Shown here one piece after another: positions 36,888 to 46,096 of a stretch of 64,000 nucleotides of DNA. The position numbers were made by a program, and so were the translations under genes. The notes beneath the pieces were generated by a model. That model was not told the origin of the DNA. It worked only from the letters and a program-made list of their open reading frames with translations, and did not search any database. Source of the DNA: Defluviitalea phaphyphila (GTDB lineage Bacteria; Bacillota; Clostridia; Lachnospirales; Defluviitaleaceae); contig NZ_JWID01000001.1 of assembly GCF_001466305.1 (NCBI RefSeq), forward strand, positions 182,085-246,084, written 5' to 3'. Every line of letters starts with the position of its first letter. The first letter of the stretch is position 1.

Positions 36888-37316
36888 ATGGATAAAATTG
36901 CTGTTATTTATTGGAGTGGAACAGGTAATACAGAACAAATGGCTAAAGCTATTACAGATGGAATAAAAAGTAATGGTGCAAATGTAGATTTATTTTTTGT
37001 TTCTGACATTTCTGCAGAAAAAGCTGCAACATACGATAAATTAGTTCTAGGATGCCCTTCTATGGGAGATGAAGTTTTAGAAGAAGGTGAATTCGAACCA
37101 TTTTTTAGTGAATTAGAAGGAAAGATTAAAGATAAGAAAGTTGCCCTTTTTGGTTCCTATGGCTGGGGTGATGGACAATGGATGCGAGATTGGGAAGATA
37201 GAATAAAAGCTTCTGGAGCTATATTATATAAGGAAGGTCTTATAATTAATGAAGCTCCTGATGATGAAGGAATAACTAACTGTAACAACTTTGGTAAAGA
37301 GTTTGCTAGCTATTAA
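36888..37316 (+). CDS. Flavodoxin
   Basis: A 142-aa short-chain flavodoxin. The FMN phosphate loop YWSGTGNTEQMAKAI is at residues 8-22, LGCPSMGDE is near 54, and FGSYGWGDGQWMRDW is near 87. It is an electron carrier that replaces ferredoxin when iron is scarce. GAAAGGAG precedes the ATG. It follows the DUF3793 gene by 36 bases and the DtxR-type regulator. Confidence 0.95.
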   Translation: MDKIAVIYWSGTGNTEQMAKAITDGIKSNGANVDLFFVSDISAEKAATYDKLVLGCPSMGDEVLEEGEFEPFFSELEGKIKDKKVALFGSYGWGDGQWMRDWEDRIKASGAILYKEGLIINEAPDDEGITNCNNFGKEFASY

Positions 37317-37330
37317 TATTAGGATAAGAC

Positions 37331-37359
37331 AAAGCCGTGCTTAAATAGCACGGCTAATT
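37331..37359. terminator. Terminator between flavodoxin and the zinc-ribbon gene
   Basis: AGCCGTGCT / AGCACGGCT stem (37333-37341 / 37347-37355). Serves the converging genes. Confidence 0.75.
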
Positions 37360-37578
37360 TTACCAGTCATTCCATTCGTCAAATCCTTTTCTTTTCCCCG
37401 TAAAGAAAAACTCTGTATGTCTGCACTTAGGGCAAACATATACATCAAAGGTTAAATGCTCTTCAATATCAAATAATGCTCCTAATAATCCTCTATTATT
37501 ATCTTGAGAATCAAAACGATATTCTTTTAAATATTTCATTTGCTCTTTACATCTTAGACATTCAAATTGTTTTTCCAT
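37360..37578 (-). CDS. Small zinc-ribbon protein
   Basis: A 72-aa protein with two CxxC knuckles, FECLRCKEQM near residue 6 and YVCPKCRHTEFF near residue 48, which together make a zinc ribbon. The tail is GKRKGFDEWNDW. Such proteins are widespread in Clostridia with no assigned function. AAAGGAT stands before the ATG. Confidence 0.8.
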   Translation of the reverse strand: MEKQFECLRCKEQMKYLKEYRFDSQDNNRGLLGALFDIEEHLTFDVYVCPKCRHTEFFFTGKRKGFDEWNDW

Positions 37579-37711
37579 TTTGGTTAGATCCTTTCTTATT
37601 TAATTATAACTTTTATTATATTTTACTTACATAATTCAACTAATAAACTAACTGTATATAGCTAAAATATTAGCATTATTTTTTAGTTTTATATATTTCC
37701 TATTAGTTATA

Positions 37712-38206
37712 TCATTTTAAATACATATTATTAATAAAATACAAACCTCCTTTAGTCTTAAAATATTTTTGCTTAATGGTTTCTATATTATTTATAGACA
37801 TATTATCTTCAAAAATGTTTACAAGAAAATCTGCTTCTACAAGTATTTGAAAATCTATATCATCTATTTTATTATATGTATGATGATTGCCTATAAGATA
37901 GCAAACCCTGTCTATAAATTTATCATCTAAACTAAATTCTTTTAAAATATTTCTTGCTACAGGAGGTCCTTCTATTTCTTGATACTTGCCAGCAGATGAA
38001 AAATATTTCTTTTCACTTTCTTTAATTCCTATATCATGTAAAATAGCACTTACTTCAAGTATTTCTAATTTTTCTTCTGAAATGTTTTCAATCTCTCCTA
38101 TACTTTTTGCAAATCCATATACTTTTATAGCATGATTAATTCTTTTAACATCACCGTTAAAATATTCTATCATCTTCTTTATAATATCACTTACAATTTT
38201 TTTCAT
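37712..38206 (-). CDS. HD domain phosphohydrolase
   Basis: A 164-aa HD-superfamily protein: RINHAIKVYGFA (first His about residue 20), SAILHDIGIKESE (HD about residue 53), GNHHTYNKIDD (HH about residue 107) and a late aspartate in LVEADFLVNIF. This is the YedJ/HDIG-type pattern of small metal-dependent phosphohydrolases. TAGGAGGG precedes the ATG. Substrate unknown; neighbours do not inform. Confidence 0.82.
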   Translation of the reverse strand: MKKIVSDIIKKMIEYFNGDVKRINHAIKVYGFAKSIGEIENISEEKLEILEVSAILHDIGIKESEKKYFSSAGKYQEIEGPPVARNILKEFSLDDKFIDRVCYLIGNHHTYNKIDDIDFQILVEADFLVNIFEDNMSINNIETIKQKYFKTKGGLYFINNMYLK

Positions 38207-38309
38207 ATTCTTCCCTCCTAATATATTATTAAAGCTATTTGTTTAATAATTTTCACATACAATTATATTTTTAACTTTATAATTTCTTATCTTAATAAAA
38301 TTCAAGTAA

Positions 38310-38603
38310 TTACATGTAACTTTTTTTATGTTTATTAATAACTAAATATATAATTCCTAATATTGTTAATAACAAAAAGATAATAGTAACTAAATATAAA
38401 GAAGACTGTCCTGATATATATATTGCTGTTGGGCCGTCTGCTCCACCAATAGTTTCTACTATTTCTGACTTACTAATATCATCTTTTAATTTAAAAGATA
38501 AGTATAAAGGCAATAAAAAACTAAAGAAGGCACTTATAAAAGTTATTAAAGCACTTAGAATAGTAAATATAGTAATTATCTTTATTAATTTTTCTTTTTT
38601 CAT
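38310..38603 (-). CDS. Small membrane protein with OadB-like IGGADGPTAIY motif
   Basis: A 97-aa protein with two transmembrane helices (about 8-35 and 68-90) around the segment ETIGGADGPTAIYISGQ near residues 49-65. IGGADGPT(S/A)I is the signature of the ion-translocating beta subunit of Na+-decarboxylases (OadB/MmdB/GcdB, normally about 370-430 aa). Here it stands in a protein a quarter of that size, with its own ATAGGAG site and a proper start and stop. It is not obviously a fragment. Function unknown; automatic tools may misname it a decarboxylase subunit. Confidence 0.7.
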   Translation of the reverse strand: MKKEKLIKIITIFTILSALITFISAFFSFLLPLYLSFKLKDDISKSEIVETIGGADGPTAIYISGQSSLYLVTIIFLLLTILGIIYLVINKHKKSYM

Positions 38604-38619
38604 ATATTTTCACTCCTAT

Positions 38620-39447
38620 TTAAAAATAAATAGCCTCTTTAGGACAACTTTTTACACATTCCATGCATAAAATACACTCTGTTCCATTTTCTCTACTTCT
38701 TTTATTATCTAGCATATTCACATTCATAGGACATACCTTTATACATTTACCACAAGAAATACATTTCTTGCTATCTGTTTTTACTCTTAACAGTGAAAAA
38801 TAACTTGTTGGTTTTAAAAATATAGTAATGGGGCATACATATTTACAAAATGCTCTATTATCTTTTAATATTAAAGCCATTATTATTCCAACTATGTAAT
38901 ATATAATATTTCCTATAATAAAACTCCAAAACATAATATTTTCTATATCATCAATTTTTAATAAAAATAATATACTTACAAATAAAATAGAAAATAAAAA
39001 CACTATATAACGTACAAAAGATAACTTTTTGATACGAGAATTTTTAGGTTTTTTATAAGGTAATAAGTCCAGAATAGCTGCAGTCCAACAGGCGTATCCG
39101 CACCATCCTCTCCCAAATAATAATGGGCCTATAATTTTGGCAACTACATAATGAATTACTGCTGCCTGAAACACTCCTAAAAATAAATAGTACCAAAAAC
39201 CTTCAATCTGCATATTTTCCCGGGAAATAACTCCAAGATAGACAAGCATATATATTCCTACACCAAATTGTACGAACTGTCTTGAATATTTATATTTTTT
39301 CCCCATCAAAAAAGTACCCAAAGATACAAAAAAACCTATATATATAAAATTAAAAAAATAAAAAATGTTATCAAGCCATATCCACAGTCCAATAGATATA
39401 AAAATAAATATACCAAATATATATAGAGGTATCTTAAATTTTTTCAC
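38620..39447 (-). CDS. Membrane-bound 4Fe-4S protein (NapH/CcoG-like)
   Basis: A 275-aa protein with about six transmembrane helices. It has the WCGYACWTAAILDLLPYKK loop near residue 115, FCKYVCPI near residue 203, and two C-terminal 4Fe-4S motifs, CISCGKCIKVCPMNV near 230 and CILCMECVKSCPKEA near 257. This is the NapH/YccM/CcoG-type polyferredoxin layout that passes electrons across or along the membrane. GTG start with TAGGAGG in front. Probably co-transcribed with the small protein that follows. Confidence 0.85.
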   Translation of the reverse strand: MKKFKIPLYIFGIFIFISIGLWIWLDNIFYFFNFIYIGFFVSLGTFLMGKKYKYSRQFVQFGVGIYMLVYLGVISRENMQIEGFWYYLFLGVFQAAVIHYVVAKIIGPLLFGRGWCGYACWTAAILDLLPYKKPKNSRIKKLSFVRYIVFLFSILFVSILFLLKIDDIENIMFWSFIIGNIIYYIVGIIMALILKDNRAFCKYVCPITIFLKPTSYFSLLRVKTDSKKCISCGKCIKVCPMNVNMLDNKRSRENGTECILCMECVKSCPKEAIYF

Positions 39448-39475
39448 TTTATTTCCTCCTAATAATTCTCCTCTT

Positions 39476-39964
39476 TTAAATATCTAAGAATTCTATAAAA
39501 TTACCATGTTCCTTAATTATTTCGACTAAATCTGATACATTAAGCCATACTGTTGCTGTATTTTCATTAGGATGAACACCTATAAGTTTTTCTTTAAAGA
39601 AATTATCTATTATTACCTTTACTTTTCTTTCTTTGTCATTGATTATTCCAAAAGGTGTTACAGAACCCTTAGAAAGTCCTAAAATAGATTCTAAATCTTT
39701 CTCTGAAGCAAAACTAAGAGGTTTTGAACATAATTTTTCTTTTAAAGCTTTTAAATTAACTCTTTTATCTTTACACACTACTAATAAATAATAATTTCTT
39801 TTTTTATTATCTCTTAAAAATAAATTTTTTGCTATAACATCAGCATCTGGTAAATTAAGTTCTAACATTTCATCAATAGTATACACTGCTTTATGTTCAA
39901 CTAAGTTAAAATTAATTCCCTTATTATTTAGCAAATCACAAACTTCTTGGACTTTTTTAGTCAT
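39476..39964 (-). CDS. YbaK/ProX-type prolyl-tRNA editing protein
   Basis: A 162-aa YbaK/EbsC-fold deacylase (PrdX/ProXp-ala type). It has FNLVEHKAVYTIDEM near residue 20, DADVIAKNLFLRDNKKRNYYLLVV near 40-63, SFASEKDLESILGLSKGSVTPFGIIND near 85-110, and a C-terminal VGVHP-like IGVHPNENTATVWL. It hydrolyses mischarged Ala-tRNA(Pro) or related species. ATGGAGG precedes the ATG. Confidence 0.88.
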   Translation of the reverse strand: MTKKVQEVCDLLNNKGINFNLVEHKAVYTIDEMLELNLPDADVIAKNLFLRDNKKRNYYLLVVCKDKRVNLKALKEKLCSKPLSFASEKDLESILGLSKGSVTPFGIINDKERKVKVIIDNFFKEKLIGVHPNENTATVWLNVSDLVEIIKEHGNFIEFLDI

Positions 39965-40102
39965 TTGTATTTTCCTCCATATATTTAAACAATTAAATTT
40001 TCTATATAATAATATTTTACTTGTTATTATTTTATCATAATAAAGTTAATATAACATATCCTTGTATTGAAATACAAATTAATTTTATATTTTTAAAATA
40101 TT

Positions 40103-40135
40103 AAAAAAACCGGCAGAACATATCTGCCGGTTTGA
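40103..40135 (-). terminator. Terminator of the CstA-type gene
   Basis: AAACCGGCAGA / TCTGCCGGTTT stem (40107-40117 / 40123-40133); lies 16 bases past the minus-strand stop. Confidence 0.8.
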
Positions 40136-40150
40136 TTTCATCTATATATT

Positions 40151-41560
40151 TTATGCTTCTACTGCTACATCTTTTTGACTAGTTTTTCTTGCTTTATAAA
40201 GGAAAAATATAATGGCTATTACTGCAGCTCCAATTCCTATAGGATATCCTATGGAACTAGATAACCTAAATCCTTCTTCTGCAATCATTATATAGGTGAT
40301 GGTTACTGCTGTCATAAATGTTGCTGGAATAGTACAAATCCAGTGAAATTTCCTGTGTTTTACTAAATATTGAGCTGCTGCCCAAAGCATAATCATTGCT
40401 AATGTTTGATTAGCCCAAGCAAAATATCTCCATATAATAGCAAAATCAATAAAACATAATGCTATACCAATTACAAATAAAGGAATAGATATTAAAAATC
40501 GATTCTTAATTTTATCTTGTTTAAGTCCTATTGCATCTGCTATAGCTAATCTTGCACTTCTAAAAGCTGTATCTCCTGAAGTAATAGGACAGGCTACAAC
40601 TCCAAGAATTGCAAGAATACCACCTGCTACTCCTAATAAAGAAACTGAGATTTTATTTACTACTACAGCTGCTGCTCCAGCTTCTGCTAATGCTTCTGTG
40701 CTTCCAAAAAAAGCCATTGATGCAGCTGCCCATATAAGAGCTATAATCCCTTCTGCAATCATCGCTCCATAAAATACTTTTCTACCTTCTTTTTCACTTC
40801 GAATACATCTAGCCATTATAGGTGATTGTGTAGCATGAAAACCACTTATTGCTCCACAGGCAATAGTAATAAATAAGAATGGAAAAATTGCTTTTCCTGA
40901 TGGATGTAAATTTTGTAGCTGAATTTCTGGAATCGTATATCCTTTTGCAAAAATTCCAACTATAATTCCTACTCCCATTATAAGTAGAGCCGCTCCAAAT
41001 ATAGGATATATTTTTCCAATGATTTTATCAACAGGTAATACTGTAGCTAAAATATAATATACTATAATAATTCCTACCCAAGTATATTGATTAATTCCTG
41101 TTATGTCAGCCAATAATCCAGCTGGTCCATTTACAAATACTACTCCTACTAAAATTAATAGTATAACAGAAAAAACACGCATTACCATTTTAGCTGAAAC
41201 TCCTAAATATCTTCCCACAATCTCTGCGACAGTTTCTCCTTTATGACGAAGCGATAACATTCCAGCAAAATAATCATGTACTGCTCCTGCAAAAATACTT
41301 CCTAATACAATCCATAAAAATGCAGCTGGCCCCCATAACGCTCCTGCAATTGCTCCAAAAATTGGTCCTAACCCTGCAATATTTAAAAATTGTACTAAAA
41401 ATGCTCTCTTCCAGTCTAATGGAACATAATCAACTCCATCTTCCATTGCAATAGCTGGTGTTTTACGATTGTCGTCCGCTCCGAATATCTTTTCTACTAA
41501 TTTTCCGTAAAAGATGTACCCCAGTATTAAAATAACAACTGATAAAAGAAAAGAAATCAT
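40151..41560 (-). CDS. cstA: CstA family carbon-starvation / pyruvate transporter
   Basis: A 469-aa integral membrane protein with about 13 helices and the CstA landmarks DGVDYVPLDWKRAFLVQFLNIAGLGPIFG near residues 41-70, VHDYFAGMLSLRHKGET near 94 and HATQSPIMARCIRS near 240. CstA/BtsT carriers take up pyruvate or peptides. It is a short CstA, as usual in Bacillota. A LytS/LytTR pair sits directly upstream, the arrangement seen for pyruvate-responsive BtsSR-BtsT and LytST-PftAB. AGGGAGGG precedes the ATG. An AC-rich direct repeat in front may be the regulator's site. Confidence 0.88.
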   Translation of the reverse strand: MISFLLSVVILILGYIFYGKLVEKIFGADDNRKTPAIAMEDGVDYVPLDWKRAFLVQFLNIAGLGPIFGAIAGALWGPAAFLWIVLGSIFAGAVHDYFAGMLSLRHKGETVAEIVGRYLGVSAKMVMRVFSVILLILVGVVFVNGPAGLLADITGINQYTWVGIIIVYYILATVLPVDKIIGKIYPIFGAALLIMGVGIIVGIFAKGYTIPEIQLQNLHPSGKAIFPFLFITIACGAISGFHATQSPIMARCIRSEKEGRKVFYGAMIAEGIIALIWAAASMAFFGSTEALAEAGAAAVVVNKISVSLLGVAGGILAILGVVACPITSGDTAFRSARLAIADAIGLKQDKIKNRFLISIPLFVIGIALCFIDFAIIWRYFAWANQTLAMIMLWAAAQYLVKHRKFHWICTIPATFMTAVTITYIMIAEEGFRLSSSIGYPIGIGAAVIAIIFFLYKARKTSQKDVAVEA

Positions 41561-41598
41561 ATTATTCCCTCCCTTAAATTTATATTATTATTTTATTA

Positions 41599-41618
41599 TT
41601 TTTTTGTATTTTTTTGTG
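41599..41618 (-). promoter_or_regulatory. Tandem direct repeat upstream of cstA
   Basis: On the minus strand ACAAAAAAAT occurs twice in tandem, ten bases apart, within the cstA leader region. LytTR regulators bind paired direct repeats about one helical turn apart, so this is a candidate site; low complexity weakens it. Confidence 0.35.
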
Positions 41619-41636
41619 CATTTTTTACCTAATATA

Positions 41637-41668
41637 CAAAAAAAACAACCTAAACGGTTGTTTTTTTA
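41637..41668 (-). terminator. Terminator of the LytS-LytTR operon
   Basis: AAAAACAACC / GGTTGTTTTT stem with a five-base loop and A/T runs on both sides. Separates the regulator genes from cstA. Confidence 0.75.
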
Positions 41669-41709
41669 TGATAAACGGATTGATATAATATTAATAATTT
41701 TCATATAAA

Positions 41710-42456
41710 TTACTTAATATGAAACATCTCTTTTAAAACCTTACTATGCCTTCTGCTAACAGGAATTTCTTCATCTCTGTTTTTCATTTTTACAGCATAG
41801 GTATTATTAAACCATGGAATAATTTCATCAATATACTCTGTATTTATTAAAAAACTCCTATGACATCTAAAAAATCCTTCTAATTCTTCTTCTAAATGGC
41901 TTAATGTGTCTGATATAAAATATTTTTCTTTTTCAGTTACTACATAGGTTTCTCCTCCTTCAACGGTACAATATAGAATCTCTTTAGGGTCTAATAAAAT
42001 AATACGGTCCTTTTTCCATACAGGAATTCTAATCAATGGTTTTTTTAACTGACGTACAACTTCCTGAATAGAATTTATTTTTATTGCATCTTGTTTAATG
42101 TTATCTCTAATCCTGTTTATCGTAGAATCTAATCGTTCTTCACATAACGGCTTTAAAATATAATCAACAGCATTTATTTCAAAAGCACTTATAGCGTATT
42201 CGTCAAATGCGGTAACAAAAACTATATTAACTTTAAAATTTAATTTTATAATTTCTTTTGCTAAAGAAAAACCATCAATCTCAGGCATACTTATATCTAA
42301 AAATACTACTTGAGGTTTTTTTCTTTTTATTTCTTTTAAGGCTATTAACGGATCTGTATAAGTACCTACCACTTCAATATTTTCATATTTCTCTAACATA
42401 TATTCTAATTCTTCTAAGGCCGGTCTTTCATCATCTACTAAAATAACTTGTATCAT
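41710..42456 (-). CDS. LytTR family response regulator
   Basis: A 248-aa regulator. The receiver domain has DDE at residues 8-10, the phospho-acceptor Asp in VVFLDISMPEIDG near 55, and VTAFDEYAISAFEINAVDYILKP near 83-105. The C-terminal LytTR DNA-binding domain has RSFLINTEYIDEIIPW near 205. The ATG overlaps the kinase stop (ATGA). It is predicted to activate the adjacent cstA in response to external pyruvate, by analogy with BtsR and LytT. Confidence 0.92.
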   Translation of the reverse strand: MIQVILVDDERPALEELEYMLEKYENIEVVGTYTDPLIALKEIKRKKPQVVFLDISMPEIDGFSLAKEIIKLNFKVNIVFVTAFDEYAISAFEINAVDYILKPLCEERLDSTINRIRDNIKQDAIKINSIQEVVRQLKKPLIRIPVWKKDRIILLDPKEILYCTVEGGETYVVTEKEKYFISDTLSHLEEELEGFFRCHRSFLINTEYIDEIIPWFNNTYAVKMKNRDEEIPVSRRHSKVLKEMFHIK

Positions 42457-44141
42457 TTTTCCACCTCACCCATAGGAATCTTAATAGTAACTACTGTTCC
42501 TCGCCCTTTATCACTACAGATTTCTAATTGAGTTCCATATATACTTTTTAATCGAGCATTTACATTGGAAATACCTATTCCTTTTTCTTTATTAGAATTA
42601 TTTAATAAATCAGATATCTTAGAGGAGTCTATTCCTACTCCGTTATCTCTAATCTGTATTAGTACGTTATTTTTTTCCTTACGAACAATTATTTTTACTA
42701 TTCCTCCTTCTTTTTTTGACAATAACCCATGTTTTAAAGAATTTTCTACTATAGGCTGCAATAACAAAGGAGGAACTTTACATTCAATATCAGAATCTAT
42801 ATCATAAATAACTTTTAAACGGTCAGAAAAACGAGCTTCTTCAATAGATAGATAAGCTTTAATATAATTAATCTCCTGTTCTAAGGGAATAAATTCATCT
42901 GTATTTTTAAATTGTGTTCGCAAATAATAGCTAAGCTTTAAAAGCAATTCCCTAGCTTTGCTAGGATCAGTTCTACAAAAAGATATAATAGTATTTAAGG
43001 CATTAAAAAGGAAATGAGGTTGTATTTGAGCTTGTAGCGCTTTTAATTCTGCTTTATTAAGTAATTCATTTTGGTAATCTATTTTACTTAATTCAAGTTG
43101 AGTAGAAAATAATTCTCCTAAACCTTTTGCTAATTCTACATCAGATGAAGTAATACTATTTTTTTTATTTTTATATAATTTTAATGTTCCAATAGGTATA
43201 TTATCTACTGTTAATGGTACGACTATTACAGCCTTTAATGGACATTTGGGATAAGGACATTCAATACTTTCTTTTTCTTGAGCTATAATATATCGCTGTT
43301 CTTTTAATGCTCTCTTAGTTAATTTAGTACATATGGGTTTATTAGGAATATGATGGTCATCTCCTAGTCCTATGTGTGCTAATATATTTTCATTATTAGT
43401 AATAGATACTGCAGAAACTTGTGTAGCTTCATATATAATTTGGGCTGCTTTTTTAGCAGAATTTTTATTTAATCCCTTTCGTAAAATCGGTAAAGTTTCC
43501 GAAGCAATTTGCAAAGCTAACTGGGCTTTTAGTGCCCCTGCTTTTTCATGATCATCATAAATTTGGCGAATAATCATTAAAAATATTCCTACTCCAAAAG
43601 AATTTATGAATGTCATAGGAATAAATATAAGTTTAACTAATTCTAATGCTTTACCAAAAGGCTTAGAAATAAGCAAAATTAAGCCCATTTGTAAAATTTC
43701 TACTCCTGCTGTTACAAAAATTCCCCACATCCACCTATCTTGTTTTTCATCAATATACTTTTTGGATAATCCTCCAAATAAACCACCTGTAATAGTTGAA
43801 ATTCCACAAGCAACTGCAGTAAACCTTGCAATTGGGATTAACATCCTATGAATTCCAGCAATTAATCCTGCTCCTATTCCTACAGCCGGTCCCCCAATAA
43901 TTCCTGCCACAACAACTCCAATACTTCGTGAATTAGCAATAGCATCATTAACAGGGATTCCCCAATATGTTCCAATAATACCTACAGTGCCGAAAAATAA
44001 AATAAAAAAAGTTTTCTCTATACAATTTAATTTTTCTTTTAAAATATAATTTTGAAATACACTAAATTTAGAAATAATAATAGCAGCTAAAACAATAACT
44101 CCCAACTGATTAAATAATCCAGAAATGAGCTTTAAAAGCAT
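42453..44141 (-). CDS. LytS-type sensor histidine kinase
   Basis: A 562-aa kinase. Six or so N-terminal helices form a 5TM-5TMR_LYT domain (residues 5-195, with NSRSIGVVVAGIIGGPAVGIGAGLIAGIHR). A GAF-like domain (about 215-345) is followed by a His_kinase domain with the phospho-histidine in LQAQIQPHFLFNALNTI near 375, and an HATPase_c with N box VENSLKHG and DNGVGI. It belongs to the LytS/BtsS group. TGGAGATG precedes the ATG. Confidence 0.92.
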   Translation of the reverse strand: MLLKLISGLFNQLGVIVLAAIIISKFSVFQNYILKEKLNCIEKTFFILFFGTVGIIGTYWGIPVNDAIANSRSIGVVVAGIIGGPAVGIGAGLIAGIHRMLIPIARFTAVACGISTITGGLFGGLSKKYIDEKQDRWMWGIFVTAGVEILQMGLILLISKPFGKALELVKLIFIPMTFINSFGVGIFLMIIRQIYDDHEKAGALKAQLALQIASETLPILRKGLNKNSAKKAAQIIYEATQVSAVSITNNENILAHIGLGDDHHIPNKPICTKLTKRALKEQRYIIAQEKESIECPYPKCPLKAVIVVPLTVDNIPIGTLKLYKNKKNSITSSDVELAKGLGELFSTQLELSKIDYQNELLNKAELKALQAQIQPHFLFNALNTIISFCRTDPSKARELLLKLSYYLRTQFKNTDEFIPLEQEINYIKAYLSIEEARFSDRLKVIYDIDSDIECKVPPLLLQPIVENSLKHGLLSKKEGGIVKIIVRKEKNNVLIQIRDNGVGIDSSKISDLLNNSNKEKGIGISNVNARLKSIYGTQLEICSDKGRGTVVTIKIPMGEVEK

Positions 44142-44228
44142 TTAATCATCTCCAAACTTCATACTTTTTAAATCATATATAATTTATTCTATCATAATTT
44201 TAAAAAGTCCGTAACTTATTCTAAACAT

Positions 44229-44264
44229 TAAAAATGCCGTCAACCAAAAAGTTGACGGCAAAAT
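44229..44264 (-). terminator. Terminator of the GntP permease gene
   Basis: TGCCGTCAAC / GTTGACGGCA perfect stem (44235-44244 / 44251-44260) with flanking A and T tracts. It lies between the kinase start and the permease end. Confidence 0.8.
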
Positions 44265-44310
44265 TTATATATTCTATAAAAAAGTTTTATTTATTAATTA
44301 ATATAATCTA

Positions 44311-45681
44311 TTATCCAAAAATCATATTTAATACTAAAACTCCGACTACGCCTGTAGCCCATGATAATGTAGATGTAATTGACCAAGCACGTATTTGTTC
44401 TTTTGTATCACTTATACCTAAAGTTCTATTAACTACCCAGAAATAACTATCATTGAAATATCCAAAGAACACTGAACCTACACACGCTGCAAGGGCTGCA
44501 AATACTGGATTAACATCCATAGTCGAAAGAATAGGTGCGCAAATGGAAGCTGCTGTAATCATAGAAACTGTTCCAGAACCTTGAATAAATCTTACAAGAG
44601 TAGCAATAATTAATGGAAGTAGGATTGCTGGTAATGAAGAATCTGCAATTAATTGAGCAATATAATCTCCTGCTCCACTTGTTCTTAATACAGAACCTAA
44701 TGCTCCACCACCACCAGTAACAAATATAATAATACCTGCACTTTTCATTCCTTTTTCCATTTCTTTAATTGTTTCTTCTTTAGAAATTGTTTTAGTAAGA
44801 CCCAAAATAGCTATTATTAATCCTATACCAACAGCAATAACAGGGTTACCTATAAATGTAAATAATGCTGAAATACCACCTGTAACTTCAAAAAAGTCTA
44901 CCAATTGTTTCACTAAAATAAGTATTATAGGAATTACAATTGGTCCAAATGCTATAAAGTTTGATGGTAACTTTTCAGTATTATCATCAATATGGTCGTA
45001 ATTTAATTTTATATCAGCAGCATTAACTCTTTTATATCCTGTTTCTGACTCTTCATCAGGTAATTGATATAATTGTTGACCAATATATTTAGCATAAATT
45101 AATCCAACTATAGTCATTGGTATTGCAAGAACTATACCCCATAATAATAATGATCCAACACTAACTCCAAAAATACCTGCTACACCTACAGGCCCTGGTG
45201 TGGGTGGTACAACTGAATGAGTTACCACTAAACCAACTGCTAAGGAAATACCAAGTCCAACTGCTGATTTTCTTGTTTTTCTTGAAATCGCTTTAACAAG
45301 TGGGGATAAAATAACAAAACCTGAATCACAGAAAATAGGAATTGAAACAACAAATCCTGTGATTGCTAATGCAATTTCTTCTTTTCCCTTCCCCAACATT
45401 TTAATAAATGTTCTTGCCATCCGCTCTGCTGCCCCGGATACTTCAAATATTTGCCCCATCATAACACCAAAACCAATAATTATACCAATACTTCCAAGAG
45501 TTCCTCCAAATCCTGATGTGATAGAACTAACTACTTCTCCAGATTCCATTCCTCCTATAAGTCCGATAGTTGCTGCAGAAATAATTAAAGCTAGAAATGG
45601 ATGCACTTTTGTTTTAAGGATTAAAACTAATAATAAAATAATACCGATAATTAAACCTAGAATCATTTGACTTCCATTCAT
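44311..45681 (-). CDS. GntP family sugar-acid permease
   Basis: A 456-aa, 12-14 helix protein. It has GntP family features SGFGGTLGSIGIIIGFGVMMGQIFEVSGAAERMA near residues 56-90, FCDSGFVILSPLV near 118, THSVVPPTPGPVGVAGIFGVS near 154-174, and GSGTVSMITAAS near 365. GntP carriers import gluconate, glycerate, threonate and similar acids with H+. It has its own near-perfect promoter with an operator-like tract shared with the upstream catabolic operon, so it is the likely importer for the C4-acid pathway encoded at 46-53 kb. Confidence 0.9.
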   Translation of the reverse strand: MNGSQMILGLIIGIILLLVLILKTKVHPFLALIISAATIGLIGGMESGEVVSSITSGFGGTLGSIGIIIGFGVMMGQIFEVSGAAERMARTFIKMLGKGKEEIALAITGFVVSIPIFCDSGFVILSPLVKAISRKTRKSAVGLGISLAVGLVVTHSVVPPTPGPVGVAGIFGVSVGSLLLWGIVLAIPMTIVGLIYAKYIGQQLYQLPDEESETGYKRVNAADIKLNYDHIDDNTEKLPSNFIAFGPIVIPIILILVKQLVDFFEVTGGISALFTFIGNPVIAVGIGLIIAILGLTKTISKEETIKEMEKGMKSAGIIIFVTGGGGALGSVLRTSGAGDYIAQLIADSSLPAILLPLIIATLVRFIQGSGTVSMITAASICAPILSTMDVNPVFAALAACVGSVFFGYFNDSYFWVVNRTLGISDTKEQIRAWSITSTLSWATGVVGVLVLNMIFG

Positions 45682-45767
45682 TTTTTGACCCCCTTAATTT
45701 TATAATACATTTGTAAAACTAGAATGTTTTTGTGTGCTTTACTGTGATTTTAATGTTTTTAGTTTTG

Positions 45768-45822
45768 CTTATTTGTTTGTTTTTGTTATCTTAATTATAT
45801 ACAATATAACTTCCATTGTCAA
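45768..45822 (-). promoter_or_regulatory. gntP-type permease promoter with A/C-rich operator
   Basis: TTGACA (45817-45822), 17-bp spacer, TATAAT (45794-45799), followed at the start site by ACAAAAACAAACAA (about 45774-45787). The same 14-mer stands in the same position at the 53-kb promoter. Confidence 0.75.
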
Positions 45823-46096
45823 TACTAGTTATTTTTTTATCAATTTTTTTATTTTATTTATGCAAATTGCTCTATATTGCCAATTTAAAACAATGTTTTA
45901 AACACACATTATCAAACAATAATTAACATAAATTATTTACTATCTGCATAATTAATAAAATAAATATTATTTAGGCTGAAAAATCATACTATAACTTATT
46001 AAATAAAAGTATTTCACATTTTTTAAAATTTATTCATAAATACTAAAATATATTTGCACTATAGTTTTTATCATCATTAATAAAAAACCATAAATA
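45823..46096. other. AT-rich intergenic stretch, nothing recognised
   Basis: Apart from the permease promoter on its left border and the long hairpin on its right, no gene, RNA or repeat could be supported. Confidence 0.5.

Noticed and set aside
38310..38603. Truncated oxaloacetate decarboxylase beta subunit
   Set aside because: Start, stop and ribosome site are intact and there is no residual similarity outside the motif, so it is treated as a separate small protein.
45841..46095. Small RNA or gene in the long gap before pdxA2
   Set aside because: No promoter-terminator pair or ORF could be supported beyond the hairpin already listed.
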